Part shown: one piece after another, positions 1 to 10,614 of the stretch
Layout of the letters: the number at the start of each line of letters is the position of its first letter
Numbering within the stretch: the stretch's first letter is position 1
Assembly (NCBI GenBank): GCA_024195265.1
Contig: JAJLRJ010000001.1
Location: forward strand, 3,718,562 to 3,782,561
Direction of reading: 5' to 3'
DNA: 64,000 bases
Source: Dendrophyllia cribrosa
Lineage: Eukaryota; Cnidaria; Anthozoa; Scleractinia; Dendrophylliidae
Notes under the pieces: generated by a model
Databases searched by the model: none
What the model saw: only the letters and a program-made list of their open reading frames with translations
What the model was told of the DNA's origin: nothing
Translations under genes and position numbers: made by a program

Positions 1-3000
1 AAATGCAGTTTGGTCGTCCACAAATGTGCAGTATTGCGCAACTCTGGGGACGGCGGGATTGTTCAAACTTTCACCGCGGTCACACGTCTAAGGCGTTTTT
101 CGTTTTATTTGGTGGGATTCATTTAGTATTAAGAGGAAACGTGGGCAAGGATGTATAAAATAATTAGTTTATGTAACTATCTATTCATCTTTCCGGCTCA
201 AAATAATGAGCTTCTTTTCGATCGTTGAAAACTTATCAAAACGCTTCGTGCCTGAGCAAAATTGTGTTGGCAAATGACGCCGACAGTTCTGCGGTTCATA
301 GTTTTCAAACGCTTAGAACTTTTTTTTAGTAAACTTTCAAAACGTTTAGTGAGTTGACAGTGTATTGTTAATATATGAAACTTTTAATAAACAGTGAAAA
401 TGACAACCTTAACTTTGAAGTACTTTGGTTATTTTTGCAAATGTCTCTCGTTTGACCGCGGTGGAGTACATACCTGTTGTTTGTTGATGCGAGGCGAACG
501 TCACAAAGTGCGAGTTGTGTTTTCTCTGTTGCATCTAACAGTTTCATATTCAATATGCGTAAGGAAATTACTCAAGAAGACACTGCGAAAGTATTTGACA
601 CTCGCGATTAATTCTACGATACCTTCATGATGGAAACCCGCTAAAACATGTTTAAACGAACATGAAGAAGATAATTTAGATGAATACATACATAGCGTTT
701 ATTTAATAACTGAAGTGAACGGTGGACAGCGAAGGAAGAAATATAAGCGTGGTAGGAATTCCAATTAATTTCACTTCTTTCGGTCGTTTGCCTTTCATTA
801 ATTTTTATTTCGTGAAGTTGAAGGAACAGAACAGCCAACTGAAACTTTGGGTGCAAAAATTCACTCAAGTGACTTAAGGCTTGGATTTTTTATCCTTAAA
901 GGACCCCCTGCAGAGATTTTAAAGAACCCCATTCTTTCTTGATATAATAACTTTCCTCGGTCATAGAGTTTAAGGGAATAAATAATTGACTTGTTCGATC
1001 AAAAGAAAGTCTCATCAACCATCACGTGATATTCCCTGATTGATGACGTCACAAAACATGTTTTTTGAAATGGGGAACGTTTGCAGTCGGAAAGTTTGAA
1101 AACTTTCGCAATCAAAATGTCCAAAAGGTCCTTTCCAATGTAACTCCGCCTTTTAAGGCGGTATCCGTCATATGTCTTGTCAGATATTTTGACATTTGTT
1201 ATGTCACGTGACCTGTTTTCCTTAACTGGCGGTTTCCGTTGACACATGGACACGATTAAAAGGCGGCATTATTAAGCCCTTACTAGGAGTCATAGAAAAA
1301 GGAATAAACAAGATGGATATAATGTGACTATCTATTCCCCATTTTCGTTGAAAGATTTTGACCGTTATAAGGTAAATGCATGTCACGTGACCCAAACTTG
1401 ACAAGAAAAATTTGATCAAATGGATACAAACGCGAATAACAAAATGCTTGCCAAGTTTCATAAAGATTAGATAAATGCTTATACTTGAAATAAAAATCCA
1501 CCAAATTATTGGTTGAGTCAAGCCTTAACCGCTTGAGCACCGCCGAGAGAAGATGTAAACAATGCACGCGGTGTCTTGCGATACGTTTCTTGCGAGTTTC
1601 GCTTCCGCTAGTGAATGTTTCTCGGTCGAAAATAACCTTAAAGCGATCACTTTTTCATTTATTTTTCTTTTCTGTGTTTCAGATACAGAGGAATAAAAAC
1701 TGGATATAGTTTCGTGTGTCTGATTGCGAGATGTTTTATGAAACAGCTGCGTTATGCGTTACTGGAAAGGTTTCAAATTACTTTCACAAAAATTTATGCA
1801 AATTGCAACATTTTTACCTCAACTGAAAAAATATATTTCAAAGGGCTAAATTTGTTTCTCTCCTCCTAAATTATCACTTCTGTCGTTAACTTTGATTAAA
1901 TTTATAAGTTTCATTCAAACTTTATTATAATAACGGCGGGAATACTTCCAGCAAAACTTTCAATTGGAAAAGTTGTTTTGACCTCGGGTCCGGACCAGAA
2001 TTACATCATGGCTTCGAAAGGCCACTTTGCGGCTACATTTGCATTCACTTCAAAAGTGTCGGAAACACAGACCAGCTAGTTACAAGATTTAGCTAAAACC
2101 AATAACAACCATCGGGAAACTCTGACATACAGCCTTTTTTTCAACGGTAAGTACAAAGTAGGCATCGATTTGTATTTTTCAGTATGTACTCGTCTTTTGA
2201 CACAGTGGACACGCTACTTTAATAATTTACGTGCGATCTCGCACGCTTAGTGTGGGTGTTTCTTGGTGTTGCGGAAACTATTGTTGGTTACCTTTTGTGT
2301 TGTGGTGTGGGTATTGTTTACTTTCATTTGAATCTTTTGTTTTACGTCATTTGGTGATCGCAACACCAAGAAACTGCCCTTAACGCGCTTCTTTGTTAGA
2401 CTGCTCACACTATCTGAATACTCCCTATCATCAAACCGTGAAATAACGTGCATGCAGATTCTCAAGACAATTATTCTCCAATATGCCTAATACAACGACG
2501 CCCAAGTATACGCTCCCACAGCGTCTTGTTTTTATTTTTTGTGTCACGATTTTGCATGCAAATTTATTCACGCATATTTTAAATTGTGTATTTCCGGTTC
2601 ACAGCTTTGATTTTTACACTTCCGGTTTAGTGACTTCCGGCTACTCTCACTTCCGGCAAAACATCGTTACTGAAGTGTCACGACAGCGTCTCCTACAACC
2701 CTACTCACATCAGTAATGTTCACGTCAGGTATATATCATCTTCACAACAATGACTGGCTTCATTGTGGTACAGCCTTCATTTATAAAACATTCAATAGTA
2801 ACGTGGTTTGCAGGTACGATGACTGAATTCTCCATGTCGGACGTCTTCTTATCTTGTTTAAATTTTTAAAATTTAAATTGCTTCTTTTCTTATGGTACAT
2901 TGAAGTATAAAACAAATGTTTGATACGCATGCGCATGACAAACATTTTCCGTCATTTGGTCTTATTGGTGTATAAGTCAGTCCTGTATTTCTCCCACAGA

Positions 3001-4909
3001 TGTGAACGTTGCTTTGATACACAGCATACAACTTGAAGCCGAATTTGTCGCGATTCTGAAAAAACTAAGAGCTATTTTTAATCAGAGTTCTTCCGAGGCA
3101 AAAATGTCAAACATCGATCTCTCGCACTCGCAATTTATTTCCCGTTTTACTGCCGATTCTTTGTAATGTCTGTATTGGAGCAGTCCTCGCTGCCTGTGGT
3201 GAGTAATTTCAAGACTTTTTTCAAGAAAGAACAATAGAAACACACGGCAAAACAGCGTCGTTACTTCAACCCATCAGATTTAATAAAATATCTGGACTTT
3301 GGGACTGGACTTCTGTGGATTATGGACTAGGGAATGCGTGTCATATTAATGTAGATTTTTACTGACTTTATTGCTTTTTGTGGTTACTAGGTTACTAGTA
3401 ACCACTATGCTGTCACCTGTGTAAGTAAGTCCGACTTTCCGAAGCGCGAAGTTGTGCCAAGTTCACCCGATTGCTGTACGATGAGACAGTTCTGATAGCT
3501 TCGGATTAGACGACTCGATTGTCAAGGCAGTTCTGTTTGTACGTGCGCGCTTTGGATTCGTGGAAAAGGTAAACGGAGCTTTCTCGTTATTTTTACTGCT
3601 TTACCAAGCACAGCTTTCACCAAATGTGGCCAAATATTATTTTAGGTATTTTCGTGGTTTGGAAAAAGGTTTAAGTGAAAAATCGAGCTGTGAATCGAAG
3701 TGTTTGTTAGCAGACCATGAGCTATCCGAACTCATGATTCAAACGCCGCCAGCATTTCATTTCTGTACCTTTGACCATTCAGAACTGTTTTTTTTTTATT
3801 AGCGAAAGCATTATTATACGAATCATTTTTCCGGATAAGATTGGCATTCTATTACACAGGAAAAGTCGGCGATTTTAGAAAGTATAATAAAAATAGGTTG
3901 CTGAATTGAATTATTTTGTGATGTTTATTATATTTTCGCAGACGCTAGCCGGTTCCTCGCAGTAATTAGGATACAATATATCGCCAAGACCTCCAGAAGC
4001 AGAAAATCACTGAATTCTGAAAAGTGTTTGACTCTTTTAATCAAAGGAAAGACATTTTCATTCAAGGAAATATGAGTTTCATTCAAAAGTTTTGACCTTT
4101 TATAGAAAATATATTTTAGATTCAGTGATTATAAAAACAGCTTGATATCAAATTACATTTGACATAAAATTTGCACAAAGCAAAATTGTGTATTTGCGAC
4201 AACACTTTGAAGAAACTGTGAAGCTTGGAAAAAACTTATTACAGATGGCAAAATCAAAGCATTTTTTTAAAGAACCAGCTTTAAGTTATGGAAACATTTC
4301 ATTTCGATTTGGTCTTAAAATCACGGAAAGATTTTAGTGAATGCGTCACGCAACGTTTATTTACAAAATGTTTGACCAATTCATAGCAATTCTCACCAAA
4401 GATTTGAAATCTTTAAAAAAATCCCGGATCTCCTGAATGCGATTTCCTGTTTATTTAGGGCCTACAAAAAGTTAATGGCCATCTGGGCAGGAGGGGGTAT
4501 CTGGGTTAAAAATCAAGGTGCGAGGGTTGGTCGTCCTGGCCGGGAAATCCGGGCGGGGGAGGGGTAAAAAAATATTGCATCCGTCGGAGGGGGGGGGGGG
4601 GATTTTTTCTGGAATAACCCATTTTACACTGGTTGCATGCGATTAAATAACACAGGAAAACTAAATCTTTATATTGATTATCAAATTTCTTTTTACAGCA
4701 TGTCATCTACTGCCTATTTTTTTAAGTAGTCTTTTCAAATGTAACAGAAATAATTCACAGCTTGGAAAGTTATAGACGAGTGTGGATTTGATCGGAATCA
4801 ATAAATTAAATATTAAAAGCGAGCACAGAAAAATTGGTAACTTCAATCGCGCGTCTTAGAGTCTCTTGCGCATGAGTATAGGCTAAGTGTAGCCTCTTGT
4901 TTTAAGGTA
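1..4909. other. Host DNA, no gene recognised
   Basis: This is AT-rich sequence with only short open frames, none of which shows a recognisable domain or a convincing exon chain. It holds one small inverted-repeat element near 2259-2373 and a G-run near 4590-4600. Short spliced exons could be hidden here. I see no RNA gene. Confidence 0.5.
2259..2373. mobile_element. Small MITE with TTTCTTGGTGTTGCG termini
   Basis: The block starts with TTTCTTGGTGTTGCG and ends with the reverse complement CGCAACACCAAGAAA about 115 bases later. The interior (TTTTACGTCATTTGGTGATCG) recurs in the tandem copies at 49660-49927, so this is a dispersed family. No coding capacity. The superfamily is not assignable from sequence alone. 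Confidence 0.6.
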
Positions 4910-4985
4910 GATTCGCATCAACCTCGTTCCCAGGGGCTTCTCGGTTTTCAAAATGGCGGTTTGAGAGGAGAAACCCCTGGGACAT

Positions 4986-6622
4986 AGCGATCTAAAACGA
5001 CCGCTGATTGGTTAATTGATCCTGATTCTTACATCTATTCTGATTGGTTTACGTTTTTCTAAGAAAAGATGGCGGATCACGGTAGGTTCTTCGAGAAACC
5101 AAAACAATGCTATAACGAAGGTCTCCGAGACGTGAAAGTTGAACAGTTTTCCTGAGTAACTGTTAACAAAACTGCAGCTGTTCCTGACGATGCGGCTATG
5201 ATCCAACAAGCGTAAGATTTAGAGATAATTCGCCGATTTTCAGGCTTTTAGCTTTGCGTTTACGGGTGGCGAATGGTAAGTTCGAGATATTTTTTTCTGC
5301 GAGCCCTACACTTTTAAACTTTCAAAATGCGAGGCGGAGAGAAAGGCTATATGGAAGGCTTTTCCAAATAAATCGAGACACCGGGACGTGGAGAACCGCT
5401 CAAATAACCGAGACTGTGAGACCCATAAGCTTAATTTTTTGAAAGACCATTCGCCACTCACCCCCCGGTACGTGATAATTTATAGAATTTTGGAATGACT
5501 GGAATGGGAATGCTGGACGTAATGTAATTTAATAGAGTCTAGAATACTGGCTGAACCTCGGTGTAAAAACATGTCTTGTTTTCTACCTATTGTTTTATAC
5601 AGTTTGTTTTCTCTGTTTTTCAGTTCATTTATGGTGTCATAAATAAAGCCGAGCCGACCGCCAATTGTTTGCTATTCAGTTACTTATTCACTTGTGACAG
5701 CTTGACTGAAATTAAGCTTAATTTAGTTTTAAAACATGTCAATTGAATAAAAAACAAAACAGGTATGCATTCCTCAAAATGGCAAGATTTTTTAATAGTA
5801 TAACCCCCAACATTAATTTTGCACATGCATGTATGTACTATTGTTTTTTTTTTTTAAATTTAGGCAATCTTTTGTTCTGGCTTTTGTTTCTGTCTTCAGA
5901 ACTTATTCATAGTTAATTTTTGGGATTATATGGAAATCTTACCCTCAAAATTCCCAACCACATTTCAGACCCAAGAACTGTTTTTAAGATTTTGCTTCTA
6001 TGAAATGGCAATGTAGTTTATAGCTGGCAAATCATCCCAGGCACTCTGGATACCAGAAGTTCTCTTACAGCAGGCCTTTTGCCCTGAGGCTCTTTCTTGT
6101 GGCAAAAATGTAAGAGTCAAAAGAGGCATGTACCGGTAATATCATATAGTTTATGAGAGATGAGAGGCACCCATGCAGGGTACATCCCAACTTGTTTGGA
6201 CCAATGATCTTAGGGTGTTTTTTTTTTTGCTTAGCTTTCAAAGTCATTAAAAATTCAATTTTTCTTGGCAAACATTCTGCACAAAACAGCTTTTAGGGCT
6301 CTAAAGTTTTCTGCACCTTTGAGAAACACATCAGCAGAATGCTAGTTAACATATTTTTGTCTCTAGTCAGCATATGGTTTAAGAGCCGGTCTGTTTGCTT
6401 GAAAACAGTGGAGTAGAATGTTTGAATGAGTAAATGATATGATTAATATGGCTTTGAACTGTCAGGATTTCAGAATGGTAATCATTGCAAGTCATTGGGT
6501 TGATACAATAAAAAAAAACATTCTAGGATATAATCAGCTGTGAAACATTCTTTCGTGCCACAATGAGAAGTCTTTGAGCTGAGGCTGGGGAGAGGAAAAA
6601 GTGAAGTGTACAAGAAATGTTC
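4986..6622. other. Left interior of the large element, no gene
   Basis: This is non-coding AT-rich sequence between the left terminus of the 31-kb element and the provirus. I find no open frame with a recognisable domain and no RNA gene. The last bases before the provirus are its target-site duplication CCTGTG (6623-6628). Confidence 0.5.
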
Positions 6623-6706
6623 CCTGTGAGTAGTAAGGGGGGACTACATGGGGCATAGTCATTTTTTCCTAACCACACCCTTTTTGGATTTTGAATATGG
6701 GGCATA

Positions 6707-6778
6707 GTCAAAATCTCCTATATACGTCATCGCTGACGTCACCTGACGTTAACCCAACGTTATATAGGGGATTTTGAC
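6707..6778. promoter_or_regulatory. Subterminal dyad with CRE-like sites
   Basis: The arms GTCAAAATCTCCTATATACG and its imperfect complement CGTTATATAGGGGATTTTGAC face each other around TGACGTCA-like sequence. The motif GTCAAAATCYCC recurs close by (for example near 6996), so it behaves like an iteron. The mirror copy lies at 23523-23594. Binding by the integrase or a replication initiator is an inference. Confidence 0.55.
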
Positions 6779-6780
6779 TA

Positions 6781-6941
6781 GAATTATTTTTCAATTTTTT
6801 TTCAAATTTTTTTGAATTTTTTTTTGAAGTTTTTTTTTCAATTTTTGATTTATATAGGTGATTTTGAGTATCGAATTTTTTCAAAAAATTTTTTGATTTT
6901 TTTCAAAAATTTTTTCAAATTTTTTTTTTTTTTTTTTTGGG
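6781..6941. other. Phased A/T-tract region, probably bent DNA
   Basis: Runs of six to nine T (or A) are separated by short CAA, GAA or GAT spacers, giving a period near 10-11 bases. Such phasing usually produces intrinsic curvature and easy melting. The mirrored copy is at about 23360-23520. A role in origin opening or end recognition is inferred. Confidence 0.45.
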
Positions 6942-7487
6942 GGGAAGTGGTCAAATTTCCCTGTGTACGATCCTCCTGGGGAATGAATTGGGGAAGTAGT
7001 CAAAATCCCCAATATGAAAGAAGAAGCCCACACAAAGATGAAAGTTCAATAACGTGTTTAATGAAAATCATCAACAAGAAAAAATTTCAAGGATTAACGC
7101 TTTCTTCTTTTCTTGAGTAACTTTCCGATCGGGGTTTGAGCAAAATTTATCTGGATGTTATGGTGATAAAAGCGCTTATCATCGAGCGCTGAATAATTCT
7201 TTTAACAGAACATAATACAAGCAATCACTTGGTAATTAGACCGCATGAAAACCTTCAGGGCAAAAAATTCAAAGTCAGACATTTTCCGCGAAGACGTGTC
7301 GTAAATCGGGTTCTCTTTCTCTTTCGATTCCATCGCATGTTAGAACGAAAATCATCTTGGCTCGCCTCCGGGACATTCCGTGAATGAAAAAAGAAAAAAA
7401 AAAATAGTTTGAATTCAATACTCGCAGAAAACTCGTTTGAAAGAAGAAACGTGAAAGTATTTTAAACAAATCAAATTTTCCTCGCTT

Positions 7488-7943
7488 GACGAATCGAGCA
7501 AAGACAAACAAACAAACTACGAACCTGCGGAAAGATTTTGCAGTACAAAAATCCCTTTCTTTTGCCGAAAAGGTTGTCCTTTTTCCAAAGCCACCTCTTA
7601 AACCTTCCACGAGGAGAGTTGTCTGATTTTTTAGCGAGGAACCATCTTTGTTTTCACGCCGTGAAAAAATCTTTCTTGTCTTTCTCAGAACAGCGTTTTC
7701 CTGGAAAAACCAGCATGACGAATCGAGCAAAGACAAACAAACAAACTACGAACCTGCGGAAGGATTTTGCAGTACAAAAATCCCTTTCTTTTGCCGAAAA
7801 GGTTGTCCTTTTTCCAAAGCCACCTCTTAAACCTTCCACGAGGAGAGTTGTCCGATTTTTTAGCGAGGAACCATCTTTGTTTTCACGCCGTGAAAAAATC
7901 TTTCTTGTCTTTCTCAGAACAGCGTTTTCCTGGAAAAACCCGG
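7488..7943. repeat. 228-bp tandem duplication inside the left TIR only
   Basis: The unit starting TGACGAATCGAGCAAAGAC is present twice with a period of 228 bases (7488-7715 and 7716-7943), nearly identical. The right TIR has a single copy. The duplication therefore arose on one side after the two TIRs were last equalised. It falls between the TIR ORF and its possible second exon. Confidence 0.9.
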
Positions 7944-7944
7944 C

Positions 7945-8061
7945 TTACGCCATCACTTGGCTCCAGACCACGCGCGAACCACAGCGGGACCTGGCTCGAC
8001 GATAAAAGAGTTTAAATTGAAATCGTCTCGTCCCAAGTGTTTGCGATAATCTTGCACCCAT
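7945..8061 (-). CDS. TIR-encoded small basic protein, left copy
   Basis: This 38-codon ORF starts MGARLSQ and is rich in arginine. The MGxxxS start fits an N-myristoylation signal. A TATA box on the same strand (CCTTTATA on the plus strand at 8145-8152) lies about 84 bases upstream. An identical copy is at 22470-22586 in the other TIR, so both point outward from the element. The ORF ends in ATGGCGTAAGC, which also reads as a strong splice donor, so the protein may continue into an outer exon (see findings). No family is recognised. Coding status is uncertain. Confidence 0.4.
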   Translation of the reverse strand: MGARLSQTLGTRRFQFKLFYRRARSRCGSRVVWSQVMA

Positions 8062-8144
8062 TACTGTTTTCTTCTGCCGAGCAGCTCGTCTGGCTTTGCG
8101 TTGTAAGCGAATGAGAGAAGAATGAAAAAAGAACAAAGCGCGAG

Positions 8145-8152
8145 CCTTTATA
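8145..8152 (-). promoter_or_regulatory. TATA box in left TIR, outward
   Basis: CCTTTATAAAGG is nearly palindromic. Read on the minus strand it sits upstream of the 38-codon ORF at 7945-8061. The same sequence occurs at 22379-22386 in the right TIR. Confidence 0.5.
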
Positions 8153-8408
8153 AAGGGAAAAAAAGCTGACGCCACCCCTCAGGCTACGAGGAAGCCCTTC
8201 GCTGACGTCTCTTGTCTTTGAAGGGCAATTTGTTTTGTCAACCAAGCGTTTCCAGAAAGTGAGAGTGCTTTTTGTTTTGTGTTTTTCTTGCTTGTTTTTC
8301 GTTTTCTTGTTTTCGAATGTTCTTGTTGATTTTTTTCATTACGTTTTTGACTTTTTTTTTTGATGAATTCTTATTCAAATAACCGGTTCGCTGACGCCAT
8401 TTCTTCAT

Positions 8409-8416
8409 TATAAAAA
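8409..8416 (+). promoter_or_regulatory. TATA box of the zinc-finger gene
   Basis: TATAAAAA lies 71 bases before the ATG at 8480, just inside the left TIR. The leader between is purine-rich (GAAGAAGAAG). Confidence 0.7.
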
Positions 8417-8479
8417 TCGCTCCCCAAGTTCATTTTCACTCATTCTCCAGCTGAAGAACAAGAAGAAGAAAAGAAGAAG

Positions 8480-9262
8480 ATGCCGAAGAAGATGCCATTT
8501 GAAGAAAAAGTTTACGTAGCCCCGAAGCGGAAATCCACCAAACCTGCGAAAGTTCCTGCGGGAAAGAAAAGAAAGAAAGAAAATGTTAAAGATATCATTA
8601 ACAAAGCTAAAGATGTCGTAGAGTACATCACAATTGAAGCAGAAGGAAGAGCAAATGAAGCACCATTGGCATCAATAGCCCCGTTTATACCTGACGCTCA
8701 CACAGAAGTGAATGAACCTCTTATTCAAGATGTGGATCTAAACGTGGAACAACAAAATGCTGTCAATGCAATTGTTGGCAGCATTGGTCACATCACCCAG
8801 ATGCAAATTGAGGATGCAGCTTCCAATAAGAACATTTTTTTATTCTGCCCCTTTCATCTTGGACATTTGGAACAGAGAGTCAGCTCCCCAAACGGGTTTT
8901 GTTATCTGAAATGCCCTTATCAAGATTGTTGTGTGATCTGCGCAAAAGACAAGGCAGAGCTTTACATGCAAACTGTTCACGCTCAGTTGAATAGGGACAT
9001 TAAGGAAAACTGGAAGCCTTTGCGTTGTTTCTGCAATGAAGTCTTGACCCTGAAGCAAAGCAATTCTGAGAAGAATCCAGGTCGAATCTATCTTGCTTGC
9101 AGAAAGAGAGAGTGTAAATACTTCCAATGGGGTGATCTCCCTTTGAACGAGAAAAACGGAGACCATCACTTTAACCATGATCCCTTCCCTCTCCCCATGA
9201 AAGAATATGCAGGCAAAACCTTGATCAGAGATGCATGTGGCGCTTCAAACTTGTTTTCCTGA
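8480..9262 (+). CDS. Zinc-binding protein with a GRF-type zinc finger
   Basis: 260 aa. The N-terminus is lysine-rich (about residues 5-50) and looks like a nuclear or DNA-binding tail. Residues about 123-155 hold a cysteine/histidine cluster (FCPFH...CPYQDCCVIC). Residues about 183-225 match a GRF zinc finger: CFC, then GRIYLAC, then CKYFQW. GRF fingers occur in DNA repair and topoisomerase proteins and bind single-stranded DNA. It is the first gene inside the left TIR and has its own TATA box. With no DNA polymerase in the element, it is the best visible candidate for a replication or recombination factor, but that role is inferred. Right after the stop, the +1 frame stays open to 9392 with a charged helix-like reading, so the C-terminus may have been lost by a one-base shift. 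Confidence 0.8.
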   Translation: MPKKMPFEEKVYVAPKRKSTKPAKVPAGKKRKKENVKDIINKAKDVVEYITIEAEGRANEAPLASIAPFIPDAHTEVNEPLIQDVDLNVEQQNAVNAIVGSIGHITQMQIEDAASNKNIFLFCPFHLGHLEQRVSSPNGFCYLKCPYQDCCVICAKDKAELYMQTVHAQLNRDIKENWKPLRCFCNEVLTLKQSNSEKNPGRIYLACRKRECKYFQWGDLPLNEKNGDHHFNHDPFPLPMKEYAGKTLIRDACGASNLFS

Positions 9263-9392
9263 CTTAAAGAAACAAGAAGAGCAAAAGAAACGCGCAAAGC
9301 AGACGGAATCAGCGAGAGTGATCCAAGAAGCCTTTCCAAACACTTTTGGTTCTAGTCAGCCAAGTCACCCAAAATGTACTACTCTTTTTTGA
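9263..9392 (+). other. +1-frame continuation of the zinc-finger gene
   Basis: Moving one base forward near the stop of the 260-aa ORF gives an open frame (FPDLKKQEEQKKR...) of about 45 codons ending at TGA 9390-9392. The composition (Lys/Gln/Glu-rich) looks like a real C-terminal helix. It could be a frameshifted tail, a programmed shift or chance. No canonical slippery heptamer is visible. Confidence 0.35.
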
Positions 9393-9424
9393 AAAAAACG
9401 TTTGAAAAAACTTATCATTATTGC

Positions 9425-9432
9425 TATAAAAG
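9425..9432 (+). promoter_or_regulatory. TATA box before two short ORFs
   Basis: TATAAAAG (GCTATAAAAGGG) is a near-ideal TATA box. The first ATG downstream is at 9448 (39 codons) and the next plausible one is at 9586. An AATAAA at 9454-9459 may end the preceding transcript. Confidence 0.6.
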
Positions 9433-9447
9433 GGTTAAATTGTTTGA

Positions 9448-9567
9448 ATGTTGAATAAAAATGAAACTGGGCAAAAAGGTTGTTTGATCTCTTGTGGAAT
9501 TGGGTTCGATGGCGAGTCATGCCGTGGGTATGTTCCTCTTTGTATAGACGCTGTAAAGAAGGGTTGA
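9448..9567 (+). CDS. Short cysteine-containing ORF, unknown
   Basis: 39 codons beginning MLNKNETG with four cysteines (GCLISCG, SCRGY, PLCID). It lies 15 bases after a strong TATA box, so the transcript may start downstream of this ATG. No family is recognised. It may be only a leader ORF for the gene at 9586. Confidence 0.25.
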   Translation: MLNKNETGQKGCLISCGIGFDGESCRGYVPLCIDAVKKG

Positions 9568-9585
9568 AACCTATTCCAATAGAAG

Positions 9586-9741
9586 ATGTTCGACAAACAA
9601 TTGTTGTCGAAATACAATGATTCCAAAGCTATAGGCAGTTTAAGAGAAGTGGCACGATTTGCATTCTCCCAGGGAATTCCGCTGGGTCGAGCCAAACAAT
9701 TGTTACAACAACATCCGCAAGAATTTAAACATGTTTTGTAA
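9586..9741 (+). CDS. 51-aa ORF resembling a Polinton integrase N-terminal helical domain
   Basis: The peptide (MFDKQLLSKYNDSKAIGS..., then REVARFAFSQGIPLGRAKQL) has the pattern of the region before the catalytic core in Polinton integrases. The integrase of this element at 11053 has the same layout: a Leu/Tyr start, a G-S-L helix, an alanine/arginine helix and then 'QAQTYLQ'. It stops just before the TLHRP-type linker would come. It could be a remnant of a second integrase, or a small protein that acts alone on the same DNA or partner. An AATAAA follows at 9812. The similarity was judged by eye. Confidence 0.4.
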   Translation: MFDKQLLSKYNDSKAIGSLREVARFAFSQGIPLGRAKQLLQQHPQEFKHVL

Positions 9742-9972
9742 TCCCACGCCACTTTGAAAACCAAGACTAAGACAACAGAGGTTTCATTCACATTGCACCA
9801 ACGTTTTACTCAATAAAAAAAGTAAAGAGAAGAAAACATGGCTGCGATTGACAACAATGGCAAAAAAAAAAAACATTGATCAAACGGTTTTTTTTTCATT
9901 GAGCTTGAGGCTCGTGGGTCGTTTGTCCTCTCATGCAAACTTCGACGACCGTCAGTTTTTTTTTTTTTTTTT

Positions 9973-10509
9973 TTATGGATCTAATCCCAAGTCCTTGCAC
10001 GAGGAGCTGTCATCGCTGTCCACCTCATCTGTCCAATTATGACCTAATTTCAGGCGCTGCCAGTCAAACACTTCATCGATGTTGACGTGCGTCAATCCTA
10101 ATAGTTCATAGGTAAAGAACAGATCTTGACGTCGGAAGGATAAAATTTCTTCCAAAATGCGTACGGTGACCACATCGGTTGACAACATGTTGCGCACAAA
10201 TTGACAGTTTTCAGGGGTCCAGATCGGGTGTACGATACCATTTTCATGCAGCTGATGCACCCATTCGTCGTACACATCTGGAAAAGTGACTTGTCGAAGA
10301 GCCCTACTAATGTTAGCTCGTAGATCGTGTAAGAACAACAAGGCTTCGGGTGACCAAATGGGGTTATCGGGCGGTTTCAATACCACATGATGTTGCATGC
10401 ATTTTAATAATGCTACAATCCACCAACGCCGCCAAGGGCGAGCATTCAGACTCTGCGTAAACTCACTCTGAGAGTCCACTACCCCTTGACTCGTGAAAGG
10501 AGAAGTCAT
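9973..10509 (-). CDS. 178-aa protein on the minus strand, unknown
   Basis: This is the only sizeable minus-strand gene in the core of the provirus. It is predicted all-helical and rich in Trp, Leu and His, with an acidic serine-rich tail (DSDDSSS). No domain is recognised. A minus-strand TATA box (TATATAAG) is about 30 bases before the ATG, leaving almost no leader. The stop codon runs directly into a poly-A tract (T-run on the plus strand at 9957-9974). It is divergent from the gene at 10662, and the two promoters lie in the same 150-base gap. Its different orientation suggests early or regulatory expression, which is inferred. Confidence 0.7.
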   Translation of the reverse strand: MTSPFTSQGVVDSQSEFTQSLNARPWRRWWIVALLKCMQHHVVLKPPDNPIWSPEALLFLHDLRANISRALRQVTFPDVYDEWVHQLHENGIVHPIWTPENCQFVRNMLSTDVVTVRILEEILSFRRQDLFFTYELLGLTHVNIDEVFDWQRLKLGHNWTDEVDSDDSSSCKDLGLDP

Positions 10510-10538
10510 GTTTGGTGTAAAAAAGACTAAACGTTATC

Positions 10539-10546
10539 CTTATATA
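10539..10546 (-). promoter_or_regulatory. TATA box of the minus-strand gene
   Basis: TATATAAG on the minus strand, about 30 bases before the start at 10509. Together with the plus-strand TATA box at 10581 it makes a compact divergent promoter. Confidence 0.65.
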
Positions 10547-10580
10547 GAAAACGCGAACTGTCAGTCCTACCAAAATCTTC

Positions 10581-10588
10581 TATAAAAA
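10581..10588 (+). promoter_or_regulatory. TATA box of the integrase/penton gene cluster
   Basis: TATAAAAA lies 81 bases before the ATG at 10662. It is the last clear TATA box before the four closely packed genes ending at 15218. Confidence 0.6.
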
Positions 10589-10614
10589 AAAGAAACGACA
10601 AGGTATCAAAACAA

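Larger units (their letters stand above)
6629..8388. repeat. Left terminal inverted repeat of the provirus
   Basis: This matches the reverse complement of 21985-23672. The inner limit is set at AACCGGTT, where the two copies diverge. It is about 1,760 bases because it contains an extra 228-bp tandem copy (7488-7943) that the right repeat lacks. It holds a subterminal dyad, runs of phased A-tracts and a TATA-driven outward ORF. Confidence 0.9.

Noticed and set aside
6812..7120. 102-codon Phe/Lys-rich ORF near the left end
   Set aside because: It is the A/T-tract region translated; there is no complexity beyond the repeat pattern.
7275..8245. Several ORFs of 60-155 codons in the TIRs (for example 7275-7736 minus, 7538-8005 plus)
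   Set aside because: They overlap one another on both strands, have low-complexity Phe/Lys/Arg content and change with the 228-bp duplication. Only the TATA-linked MGARLSQ ORF was kept.
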